This document shows, piece by piece, positions 44,064 to 52,102 of a DNA stretch of 54,496 bases. Under the pieces are notes generated by a model. The model did no database searches. It was given only the letters and a program-made list of their open reading frames with translations, and was not told the origin of the DNA. The first letter of the stretch is position 1. Every line of letters starts with the position of its first letter. The stretch spans positions 1 to 54,496 of the forward strand of contig JAIRPK010000019.1 of the NCBI GenBank assembly GCA_031257015.1, given 5' to 3'. This stretch comes from Tannerellaceae bacterium. GTDB lineage: Bacteria > Bacteroidota > Bacteroidia > Bacteroidales > Tannerellaceae. Position numbers and translations under genes: made by a program.

Positions 44064-47000
44064 TTAAAAAGTCAGATTAACTCCCAGCGTGAATGTCCTC
44101 GGCTGGGGATAAGTTCCTCCGTCGAAAGCATTGCGCGTTCCTACTTCGGGGTCAAGCCCGGAATAGTCGGTAACGGTAAAGACATTCTCGCCTTGCGCAA
44201 ACAAACGCAGCCGACTGATCAAAACCTTCTTCGTAAGACTGGCCGGCAGGGTATAGCCTAATTGCAGCACCTTCAGGCGGAAATAGTCGCCATCTTCGAC
44301 ATAGAGGTTGGAGACGGTGTTGGCGCCTGTTTCCTTGCCTTCAACCGTATTGCCCTCGGCTATGATCGGAAGCCAGTTGGAGGTTCCTTCGCCATGCCAA
44401 CGGTTGAGCCATGCCTTGTCAAAGTTGGCGCGAGTAACGTTGCCGCGGCGGTACAGCTTGTATATCTGATTGCCGGCCACGCCCTGCATGAAGGCATTAA
44501 GATCGAAGCCTTTCCATTGTGCTGACAGCGTAAGGCCATAAGTCCAATCCGGGTTGGGATTGCCTATGTTTGCACGGTCGTCACCGTCGATTTTGCCGTT
44601 CCCGTCGATGTCTTTCCAGCGGATACCTCCTATGACGGCGTTCGGCTGGATTGCCTTATCTACTTCGCTTTGGTTCTGGTATATTCCATCATGTACGTAT
44701 CCGTAGAAGAAACCGTAAGGTTCGCCGTTGGCACGCCATGTCACGGAGCCGCCCATACCTCCGCCGAGGCCGTCGATGGATACCGGAATATCGGAATCAC
44801 CCTGATCTATGACCGTGTTCTCTACATACGAGGCGTTGGCTCCAAATGACAGATCGACGGCTCCGACTTTCGTCTTGTAGGAGGCATCAAATTCCCAGCC
44901 TTTATTGCTAACGTTTCCCTTGTTGGTCAATATGCTTGCGTAGCCGGCGTAGTCAGGCAATGACATCCAACATAGCATATCCTTGGTTTGCTTGTCAAAG
45001 TAATCAACGGAGAAGCTGAAAGATTTGAACAGACGGAGGTCGACTCCCAGGTCGGTCTGCTCGGATGTTTCCCATTTCAGGCCGGGGTTGGAGTAACCAT
45101 TGGGTTTGGCTCCCTGGACGACATTGTCATCTATTACAGCCCGATAATCGCCGGTTTGGATTAGGCTTGTATAGCCGAAGGCGCCAATGTTTTCATTGCC
45201 GTTTTGCCCCCAGCTTCCTCTGACTTTAATGACGTCCAGCCATTCGGGGCGACTTTCCAAGAAGGGTTCCCTTGTTAAAACCCATCCGGCGGAGACTGAA
45301 GGAAATACGGCATACTGGTTATTCTTGCCGAAATTGGAAGAACCGTCACGGCGGACTGTTCCCTCCAGCATGTATTTCTCGTCGTAGTTATAGCTAAACC
45401 GACCAAAAACTGATGCCAGTTTATGGTCTGACGCTCCGCCATAAACACGAGCGCGGGCATCGCCGTCAGCGGCGCCTGAGATGTTAAGGAATCCTTTGTC
45501 GAGACTGAACTCGATTAAGTCCTGGCGCGTCCCGTTAATATACTGGTAGAAGTTGGACGACAGGGTGGTTCCGGCCAGCAGATTGACGGTATGCTTGCCC
45601 CACGTCCGATTATATTGCAAAATATTCTCCCATTGCCATGTGAACGATTCGCTTAAAGAGTTATATACTCTTGATGCAGAGTTGGTCTGGTCGGTGTTTA
45701 ATTCGTAAACCGGCGTAATGCTTCTGTCCGAGTTGTAACCCCATTCAAAATCTGCCGTTGTCTTGTATGTTAAACCTGGGAGGAGATTAAAAGTCAGGTC
45801 GAAATTGCCATTGAATACCTGCGGCACACGTATTTGGTTGTTTCTGGCCTTGAGGGAGGCGAAGGGGTTCACTATTTCCCGCATGTTGATTATGTTGTAT
45901 GCCCTGCCGCTGTCATCTTTAATGTGATTGGGATAGACCGTGGCATATTCGGCCAACACGGCGGGGTCGTCCTGGTATATGGTTTCCGTTGGGGGTAACA
46001 TGTTCATTGAGGCGAAAAGTCCTCCTGCCTCACTGTTGCCGATATTGCTTCCCTTGAGATTGGAACGCGAGTATCCGACCTTGCTGCCGAAAACAATCTT
46101 GTTGAGCCAAATGCGCTCATGCGTGTCCAGCAATGTATTGGAATAATTCAGACGTGCATTGTACCGCTGATAACCTGCGTAGCCTTTGGCATAGATTCCC
46201 TCCTGATCGACGATACCGAAAGAGGCGTAGTAAGTATGTTTTTCGCTGCCGCCGCTAAGGGAGATTCGATGGTTGACGAGTGGGGCATCATGAGAGGTCA
46301 AAGCTTCTTGCCAGTCGGTATCGGTTGATGACGGGGTTGGGAAATAGAATTTATCGCCTCTTCCGGAGTTTTTCCCCATCTCGTTCATGATCATTTGATA
46401 CTCGCTGCTGTTCATCAAGCTGGATTTCTTTTCCGGATTCTGGAATCCGTAGGAGAACTCATAATTGAAACTGCCCTTTCCTGCTTTCCCGCCTTTAGTG
46501 GTAACAAGCACGACGCCGTTCGCTCCCCTGGCTCCATATATGGCCGCCGATGCGGCGTCCTTTAATATCTCTATCGACTCGATGTCCGATGGGTTCAGAT
46601 AATTAATCCCGTTGGACGATGGCATACCGTCAATCACGTACAAAGGATTGGAATCGTTCACCGTGCCTACGCCACGGATACGGATTTTAGCATCTCCGCC
46701 GGGCGCACCGGAGTTCGACGTAATCTGCACTCCTGAAACTTTTCCTTTCAGGGCGTTCTGTACCGTGGTCGGAGTTTCCAGCGTCAGCTCTTCGGAGCTT
46801 ACACGACTGATGGCAGCCGTTACCACACTTTTTTTCTGAACGCCGTAGCCGACGACAATCACTTCCTCCAGCGCTTGCATATCTTCCTGCAACAGCACCT
46901 CATACGAGGTTTTGCCGGCAATGACTGTTATCTGCTGTGTGATATAGCCCAGGTAGGAGAACTGCAATCCGGCTCCCGTCGGGACAGTTAATTCAAAATT

Positions 47001-47195
47001 TCCGTCCAGGTCGGTCGCTGTGCCGTTACTGCTTCCGGTTTGCAGGACGCTCACCCCAATAAGCGGAGTATTATCGGTATTGGATTTGACTACGCCCCTG
47101 ACCCTCACGTTCGATTGCCCCATCGCTGAGAAGACGCTTATCGACATGAAAGAGGCTGTAATCAGAGCAAAGAATAAAAGACTTTTTCTTTTCAT
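44064..47195 (-). CDS. SusC-like TonB-dependent outer-membrane transporter
   Basis: A 1043-residue receptor. The start at 47195 is chosen because the signal peptide (MKRKSLLFFALITASFM...) begins there; the frame is open 51 nt upstream. After cleavage come a carboxypeptidase-D-like regulatory domain (about 30-105), a TonB box (EEVIVVGYG), a plug domain with IRIRGVGTVNDSNPLYVIDGMP, and a 22-strand barrel ending in FTLGVNLTF, the usual aromatic C-terminus. It imports glycans in concert with SusD. No N-terminal anti-sigma (STN) domain is present. Confidence 0.97.
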   Translation of the reverse strand: MKRKSLLFFALITASFMSISVFSAMGQSNVRVRGVVKSNTDNTPLIGVSVLQTGSSNGTATDLDGNFELTVPTGAGLQFSYLGYITQQITVIAGKTSYEVLLQEDMQALEEVIVVGYGVQKKSVVTAAISRVSSEELTLETPTTVQNALKGKVSGVQITSNSGAPGGDAKIRIRGVGTVNDSNPLYVIDGMPSSNGINYLNPSDIESIEILKDAASAAIYGARGANGVVLVTTKGGKAGKGSFNYEFSYGFQNPEKKSSLMNSSEYQMIMNEMGKNSGRGDKFYFPTPSSTDTDWQEALTSHDAPLVNHRISLSGGSEKHTYYASFGIVDQEGIYAKGYAGYQRYNARLNYSNTLLDTHERIWLNKIVFGSKVGYSRSNLKGSNIGNSEAGGLFASMNMLPPTETIYQDDPAVLAEYATVYPNHIKDDSGRAYNIINMREIVNPFASLKARNNQIRVPQVFNGNFDLTFNLLPGLTYKTTADFEWGYNSDRSITPVYELNTDQTNSASRVYNSLSESFTWQWENILQYNRTWGKHTVNLLAGTTLSSNFYQYINGTRQDLIEFSLDKGFLNISGAADGDARARVYGGASDHKLASVFGRFSYNYDEKYMLEGTVRRDGSSNFGKNNQYAVFPSVSAGWVLTREPFLESRPEWLDVIKVRGSWGQNGNENIGAFGYTSLIQTGDYRAVIDDNVVQGAKPNGYSNPGLKWETSEQTDLGVDLRLFKSFSFSVDYFDKQTKDMLCWMSLPDYAGYASILTNKGNVSNKGWEFDASYKTKVGAVDLSFGANASYVENTVIDQGDSDIPVSIDGLGGGMGGSVTWRANGEPYGFFYGYVHDGIYQNQSEVDKAIQPNAVIGGIRWKDIDGNGKIDGDDRANIGNPNPDWTYGLTLSAQWKGFDLNAFMQGVAGNQIYKLYRRGNVTRANFDKAWLNRWHGEGTSNWLPIIAEGNTVEGKETGANTVSNLYVEDGDYFRLKVLQLGYTLPASLTKKVLISRLRLFAQGENVFTVTDYSGLDPEVGTRNAFDGGTYPQPRTFTLGVNLTF

Positions 47196-47326
47196 AAGAG
47201 AATTGTATATTAAAGTGAAAACATGTATAGTTAAATTGAGAATCAAGAATGGGAAAACGAAGAATCAGGTGTATCTAGCGGGGAGATTATATTGCATAAG
47301 TACGAAGCTGTTTTATTTCCTAATGT

Positions 47327-48241
47327 TTAATTCTCCATTCGTAATTTGGGAGGAGTAAAGCTCCTTCGCAGGCTGATTATATCTTTAGAGGGGAAATCGT
47401 ATGGAACATCCTGTGTAACCTTGCCCGTAGCCGCCCATTCAGAGCCCCTCAATAGCGTCACTTGAAAGCCGGCGCACTCCATGGAGTATCTCAGTTCGGG
47501 ATCATTGCCGGCATGTCCCAACACGCTTACGAATACACGGCCTTTGCCATAGTTCACGGTCCAGAGCACCGGCTCGTCACGTCCGACACCATCGCTTGCC
47601 GTTTCGTAAGCCGTTGCCAGCATTGTCATATTCATGGCGGGGCCGCGCAGACGAGCGTATAGTTCGTCCTTGAAATGCTCCCATACGGGTGGCAAACCTC
47701 TGGTTATGGGGTGAAGCGTATCGCGGTGGACGACGGTGAACGGGTGCTGCAACCCATGATAACCTGCCCAGCCAGGAGAATAATCATACACCCAGCGGTC
47801 GTTCTTCCAATACACATACGGCCCATCCTTTTCATTCCTCCCGTTCCACGCGCCCAGGCCAGCCATCATATTATACTCAGGCCAGTTCTCCATTGGGATG
47901 ATGGAGGAATGGATGATTACAACGCCGCCGCCATTTGCGACAAATTGCTCGAAATCCTTGCGTACAGCTTCGACTAGCGTTTCACCGCCGTAGTTGAAGA
48001 CGACCAGGTTATATTTCCTGAAATCCGGACGGTAGGATTCCATGCTCTCCCCACGTGCGGGAGTGGTAAGGATGTCCACAGAGAAGAGGTTACTATTGTC
48101 AAGTATCATTTTAATTGCCTCGCTGCCGCCTTTCCACCAATGGCTTCCATCCTGCCCGGTGATGATCATGGTTTTTATCTTTTGAGGGAATGTGACGAGG
48201 CTGCAGAGCAAGGCGAAGAGGATGAGCAATGTCTTTTTCAT
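47327..48241 (-). CDS. Exported single-domain ThuA protein
   Basis: A 304-residue protein. ATG 48241 is chosen for its signal peptide (MKKTLLILFALLCSLVTFPQ); an open extension to 48379 overlaps the upstream gene and lacks sense. The body is one ThuA domain: MIITGQDGSHWWKGGSEAI, NLVVFNYGGETL, NGGGVVIIHSSII and GRVFVSVLGHAGND. It sits in the operon with MFS, NagB-like and ROK genes and precedes susC by 131 bp. The enzymatic activity of ThuA proteins is not settled. Confidence 0.9.
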   Translation of the reverse strand: MKKTLLILFALLCSLVTFPQKIKTMIITGQDGSHWWKGGSEAIKMILDNSNLFSVDILTTPARGESMESYRPDFRKYNLVVFNYGGETLVEAVRKDFEQFVANGGGVVIIHSSIIPMENWPEYNMMAGLGAWNGRNEKDGPYVYWKNDRWVYDYSPGWAGYHGLQHPFTVVHRDTLHPITRGLPPVWEHFKDELYARLRGPAMNMTMLATAYETASDGVGRDEPVLWTVNYGKGRVFVSVLGHAGNDPELRYSMECAGFQVTLLRGSEWAATGKVTQDVPYDFPSKDIISLRRSFTPPKLRMEN

Positions 48242-48248
48242 GTTCTTC

Positions 48249-48695
48249 TTATTTGAATGAGATGCTATCGTATGCCCATTTGACGGAGAGGTTATTCCCG
48301 TCTTTATCGACAGTGAACTCGCCGTCCTTGAAATAGCGGCGGTAAAGCTCGAATCGCCCGTCGTTATTGCGGTCTTCAAGCGTCAATGTCCGCTCGGAGG
48401 ATATGACTACATCTGATTGGTATTTGACCTGCTTCGTATAATAATCCATGACTACAAAATAGATTTTGAACAGGTCGAAATACGGGTAATGACCATTATC
48501 CGAACTGAAAAGGAAAACCTCCTCCAACTGTGGATCATCGTCCATCTGAACCAACTGTGATTTATAGACGCCGAAGCCCCTTTGATGCACCTCCGACGGG
48601 TATTTATCCCACAGGCGCACCGGACTGGTACTGTATTGAGCTATGGCGCAAGTGCTGAACAGCATTATGAGCAACATTAATCCAGGTTTCTTCAT
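48249..48695 (-). CDS. Exported hypothetical protein
   Basis: A 148-residue protein with a signal peptide (about 1-19, ending AIAQ). I do not recognise the family. Acidic repeats such as QMDDDPQLEEVFLFSSDNG and LEDRNNDGRFELYRRY resemble FG-GAP/VCBS or dockerin-like calcium-binding loops, which suggests a small periplasmic or surface beta-propeller fragment. It is tightly placed between the MFS transporter (12 bp) and the ThuA gene (7 bp), so it is part of the operon. Confidence 0.75.
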   Translation of the reverse strand: MKKPGLMLLIMLFSTCAIAQYSTSPVRLWDKYPSEVHQRGFGVYKSQLVQMDDDPQLEEVFLFSSDNGHYPYFDLFKIYFVVMDYYTKQVKYQSDVVISSERTLTLEDRNNDGRFELYRRYFKDGEFTVDKDGNNLSVKWAYDSISFK

Positions 48696-48707
48696 ACTAC
48701 ATTAATA

Positions 48708-49967
48708 TTATTCCGCATATTGACGAACGCGAGACCCAATCAAGGCATAGTACAGCATGAACGCTTCGCCGAAGACTATCATCAGCCATGACCATCTCCA
48801 GCCACCGGAAAAGTCCGCTATCACTCCCTGAAGCAGCGGAAGGAGTGCACCGCCGAATACGCCGATCATAAACACGCCCGACGCAATGGAAGTATATCGC
48901 CCTAAACGGCTTACGGACAAGGTAAATATCGCACCCCACATAATAGAATGAAACAGCCCTACCAGCGCCAGAAGCCACGGATTATTCAACACAACGGCCA
49001 TGAGCACAAGCACGGATGCAAACACCGTAGTGACAACCAGCTGAACACGCGGCGCTACTCTGCTCAACGAACTGCCAACCAGCCGGCCAACCAACATGCC
49101 GCCCCAGTATATCGTCGCCAGCAATGCAGGATTAGCATACTTCAACTCAATCGCATACAGGTTAATATTCGCTCCAATGCAAACCTCGACGCCTACGTAG
49201 AAAAAAATGGCTACCACGCCCAGCGCAAGATGGCTGAATGACCAGACGCTCCTCTCCAACTTCTCACCAACACCGGCCTTCGTTGCCTCAATATCAGGCA
49301 TCGAGAGCTTGAACAAACAGCCGGCTATCACAGCTATCATCAGGGCTAACACCGCAAAGGGCAACATCAACTGACTAATCTGTATATCCTCCATCGACAG
49401 CCCGCCGAAAACAATGCCGGTAACGAAGTAGGGCGCTATCGTCGTGCCTGTCGAATTGGCCGAGCCGCCAATGGCTAAACGCTGAACAGGCTGGGTTCTA
49501 TTGACATGACATGCGGTCAGGTACGGATTTATCACAACTTGCATAATCGTGGCGGATGCGCCCACAGTAAACGAGCCTAACAGGAAAATAACGAACCCAC
49601 AATGCAACTGATTTCCGCCAAGGCTTATGCTCATGGACGGAAAACGCACTGCAACCAATGAGGAGAGGAAGAACAGCCCAAGACCGAATATCATGACAAT
49701 CAGCGAACGTATCAAAGTCCACTTATATCCGCAACGGTTAATCCACAGGGAACCGACGCCTCCGCACACGGGATAGGCAAGGAACCACGAAAAGGTAATC
49801 AACGTTGCAAACGTATTCTTCAACCCTCCCATATCATCAAGGAAAGCTGCCTTCAACGGCCCCTGGAACTGCACGTTCGCAGTCGTCAGGAAGCCTACAA
49901 TAAAGAACAAAAAGACCAGCGCAATGAACGGCACCGTATAGCTCGTTTTACTGTCTGACTGTATCAT
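48708..49967 (-). CDS. Sugar MFS transporter (FucP/NagP-like)
   Basis: A 419-residue inner-membrane permease with 12 predicted helices. The conserved family features are FFIVGFLTTANVQFQGPLKAAF in helix 1 and VVINPYLTACH with RLAIGGSANSTGTTIAPY (the NPY and GGSxNSxG motifs of the fucose/glucose/GlcNAc-proton symporter group). It is expected to bring a monosaccharide into the cytoplasm. Its gene lies between the NagB-like and hypothetical genes. Confidence 0.94.
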   Translation of the reverse strand: MIQSDSKTSYTVPFIALVFLFFIVGFLTTANVQFQGPLKAAFLDDMGGLKNTFATLITFSWFLAYPVCGGVGSLWINRCGYKWTLIRSLIVMIFGLGLFFLSSLVAVRFPSMSISLGGNQLHCGFVIFLLGSFTVGASATIMQVVINPYLTACHVNRTQPVQRLAIGGSANSTGTTIAPYFVTGIVFGGLSMEDIQISQLMLPFAVLALMIAVIAGCLFKLSMPDIEATKAGVGEKLERSVWSFSHLALGVVAIFFYVGVEVCIGANINLYAIELKYANPALLATIYWGGMLVGRLVGSSLSRVAPRVQLVVTTVFASVLVLMAVVLNNPWLLALVGLFHSIMWGAIFTLSVSRLGRYTSIASGVFMIGVFGGALLPLLQGVIADFSGGWRWSWLMIVFGEAFMLYYALIGSRVRQYAE

Positions 49968-49994
49968 AAATGAATAGATTTAAGTATTGATATA

Positions 49995-50720
49995 TTATAG
50001 TATAAACTTTGCCGCTTCTACATCAAAAAGGAACTCGCAAAACGGATGCAACTGCAGTACCGAGGCGGGCATGGAGGGCGTTACCGGACCATGCAGCATC
50101 ATGCGGACGGCCTCAGCCTTCTCCGCTCCCTTGGCAACGAGGAGGATCTTGCGCGAGTGCATGATGTTCCTTATCCCAAGCGTCAACCCGCCAAGCGGAC
50201 GGTCGGCAGAAGCGCCGGTCTCCAGGCGGATGCGGGCTTCAAGCTCATCATCCATGCGGGAGTGCCACACACGGCTTTCAAACGGCGTGCCGGGCTGGTT
50301 GAAACCTATATGCCCGTTTTTGCCGAGGCCAAGTATTTGCAGATCAATGCCGCCAAGAGCCTCTATCGCTGCCTCATAATCCATACAGGCAATGTCGAAA
50401 TCATCACTCATCGTCGGGGGCATGAAAAAGCGGTCGCCAAGGCCGAGGGCATCCACGAACTGCGACTTCAACATGGCGTAGCACGCGCCGGAATAGTCCC
50501 GCGAAACGTTCGTCACCTCGTCCAGACCAACGATGCTTACGCCGGAAATGTCGAACGGATGACGAAGGTAAAGCTCGACAGCAAGACGGTGCATGTTGGC
50601 AGTAGTCCTCCCAGTGGAAAGGCCTATGACGGCAGGGCGGCTCGACTGCATCCCGGCGAGAATACGCTGCGCTGCAAGATGGTCAAATTCAGCTTCGCTA
50701 TTTACAATTGTTATATTCAT
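49995..50720 (-). CDS. Glucosamine-6-phosphate deaminase-like sugar isomerase
   Basis: A 241-residue protein with the NagB/6-phosphogluconolactonase fold: GLSTGRTT (phosphate loop), GLDEVTN (Asp67, like the proton-abstracting Asp72 of NagB) and GLGKNGHIGFNQPG with His137. In NagB the last motif reads NGHIAFNEPG; the catalytic Glu148 is replaced by Gln142 here. This may change the reaction or specificity. Start 50720 is chosen because the fold begins there, the open extension being the reverse strand of the ROK gene. It lies 32 bp after the ROK gene. Confidence 0.85.
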   Translation of the reverse strand: MNITIVNSEAEFDHLAAQRILAGMQSSRPAVIGLSTGRTTANMHRLAVELYLRHPFDISGVSIVGLDEVTNVSRDYSGACYAMLKSQFVDALGLGDRFFMPPTMSDDFDIACMDYEAAIEALGGIDLQILGLGKNGHIGFNQPGTPFESRVWHSRMDDELEARIRLETGASADRPLGGLTLGIRNIMHSRKILLVAKGAEKAEAVRMMLHGPVTPSMPASVLQLHPFCEFLFDVEAAKFIL

Positions 50721-50752
50721 ATATATACATATTATATATGTGTATTTACATT

Positions 50753-51694
50753 CTATACGTTCATGGCTACTGCACCGGCGCCAAGCAGCCCGACAAAGTC
50801 TGGATTCAACTTGGTTATTACCACGCCGTTCTTTACAAATCGAATGGTCGTGGGGTTCAGCCTCTCCAGTATACGGGTGTGCAAAAAGCCGTCGGAAACC
50901 AGACCGCCGCCCAATACAACAGTGTCGGGATCGCTCACGCGGACGAGGTTCATAATCAAATTCGCCAGAGCCTCCGACGCATTGTCGACAAGCTTTACGC
51001 AAAGGGGATCGCCCTTCTCGCACAGCTCAAAAACATCCTTCGCATGGACGCGCTCTTCGGGATTCACTGGAATATGAAGCTGAGTCTCATAACTGTCGGC
51101 AAGCAGGCGGGCGCAGGAGTCAAAACCCGTTCCGGAGGCTATCTTCTCGACGCAGTCCATACGGCCGCAGCCGCACTGGATGCCGACGCTGACGCCTACA
51201 TTCGTATGTCCGACCTCGCCGGCATTGAAGTGGCTGCCTCTTATCTGCCGACCGTTAACGACGAAGCCGGCCGCTATTCCTGTTCCGACGTTAATGTATA
51301 TGAAGTTACGGGAGATTTGGCCGAAACCGAAGTAGCGCTCTGCCCGTGTCGCACTCTTTACATCGTTGTCAATGCGGCAGGGAATACCGTATATGTCGCT
51401 CAGCTCCCTGGCCAGGGGGACTGCCTGCGTGCGCTTGGGATCGATCTGCAACCATATCCCCTTGCCGGGGTCAACACGACCGATCAGGCCGACGCCTATG
51501 GCCACGGGAGGCTTGTCAACCCAGCCGATCGTCCGGATATACTCGTCCATCGACTGCTTGATTACCTCCAAAGCTGCCTGCTGGTTGAAGAACGACGAAT
51601 CGAATTTCTTATACCGAAGTATATTGCCGTTGCCGTCCAGCTCGCCGACCAGCAACTTGGTGCCGCCCAAATCAATGCCTAAATATGTATCCAT
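50753..51694 (-). CDS. ROK family sugar kinase
   Basis: A 313-residue ROK kinase with no N-terminal helix-turn-helix, so an enzyme and not a repressor. GIDLGGTKLLVG (residues 6-17) is the phosphate-1 loop, and CGCGRMDCVE the zinc motif (CxCGxxxCxE). HTNVGVS and INVGTGIAAG are also typical. It probably phosphorylates the imported sugar, such as glucose, GlcNAc or a related hexose. The frame is open back to 52033 across the repeat array, but the fold begins at ATG 51694. It is first of an operon with the NagB-like, MFS, hypothetical and ThuA genes. Confidence 0.93.
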   Translation of the reverse strand: MDTYLGIDLGGTKLLVGELDGNGNILRYKKFDSSFFNQQAALEVIKQSMDEYIRTIGWVDKPPVAIGVGLIGRVDPGKGIWLQIDPKRTQAVPLARELSDIYGIPCRIDNDVKSATRAERYFGFGQISRNFIYINVGTGIAAGFVVNGRQIRGSHFNAGEVGHTNVGVSVGIQCGCGRMDCVEKIASGTGFDSCARLLADSYETQLHIPVNPEERVHAKDVFELCEKGDPLCVKLVDNASEALANLIMNLVRVSDPDTVVLGGGLVSDGFLHTRILERLNPTTIRFVKNGVVITKLNPDFVGLLGAGAVAMNV

Positions 51695-51817
51695 ACGCTT
51701 GTTATACTTATTGGTTTCATTCTGCAATATTACGGATGATTTCCGACCATGGGGTTCAATCTTTGACAAAAATGGTTTAAAGCCTGTTAACCATGGAAAG
51801 TTTATTCGCCGCCTGCC

Positions 51818-52015
51818 GGGCAGTCGAGGGTTGACGACCGGGCAGTCGAGAGTTGACGACCGGGCAGTCGGGGGTTGACGACTGGGTAGTCGAGGGTTGA
51901 CGACTGGGCAGTCGGGAGTTGACGACTGGGTAGTCGAGGGTTGACGACTGGGCAGTCGGGAGTTGACGACTGGGCAGTCGAGGGTTGACGACTGGGCAGT
52001 CGGGAGTTGACGACT
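51818..52015. repeat. 22-bp tandem repeat array (G)
   Basis: Nine full 22-bp units start at 51818 and every 22 bp to 51994. The core CGACT-GGGC-AGTCG is a hairpin-forming dyad; variants are GGGTAG for GGGCAG and GAGGG, GAGAG, GGGGG or GGGAG in the flank. It lies upstream of the ROK gene and 30 bp from the next terminator. Minus-strand frames across it stay open because the unit has no stop codon in any register; the repetitive translation is not accepted as a gene. Confidence 0.95.
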
Positions 52016-52041
52016 GATAACAGGCGCCTGCAAGCGGCAAT

Positions 52042-52087
52042 CAAAAAAGCCCCCCGCTTTTAATTGCGGAGGGCTTCGCTTTTTTAG
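52042..52087. terminator. Bidirectional terminator between the fimbrillin/FISUMP gene and array G
   Basis: The stem 52049-52057 pairs with 52066-52074 (9 bp, one mismatch, GC-rich) around an 8-nt loop. An A-run lies on the left and GCTTTTTT on the right. It closes the minus-strand gene whose stop codon is at 52103. Confidence 0.88.
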
Positions 52088-52102
52088 AATATTAATTTGT
52101 GA

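Noticed and set aside
47196..47246. Seventeen-residue extension of SusC
   Set aside because: The signal peptide begins at the later ATG (47195).
50721..51023. N-terminal extension of the NagB-like protein
   Set aside because: It is antisense-free but out-of-frame sequence of the ROK gene; the NagB fold begins at 50720.
1..52015. CRISPR array at any of the repeat loci
   Set aside because: The units abut directly, with no unique spacers between them, and there are no cas genes in the window.
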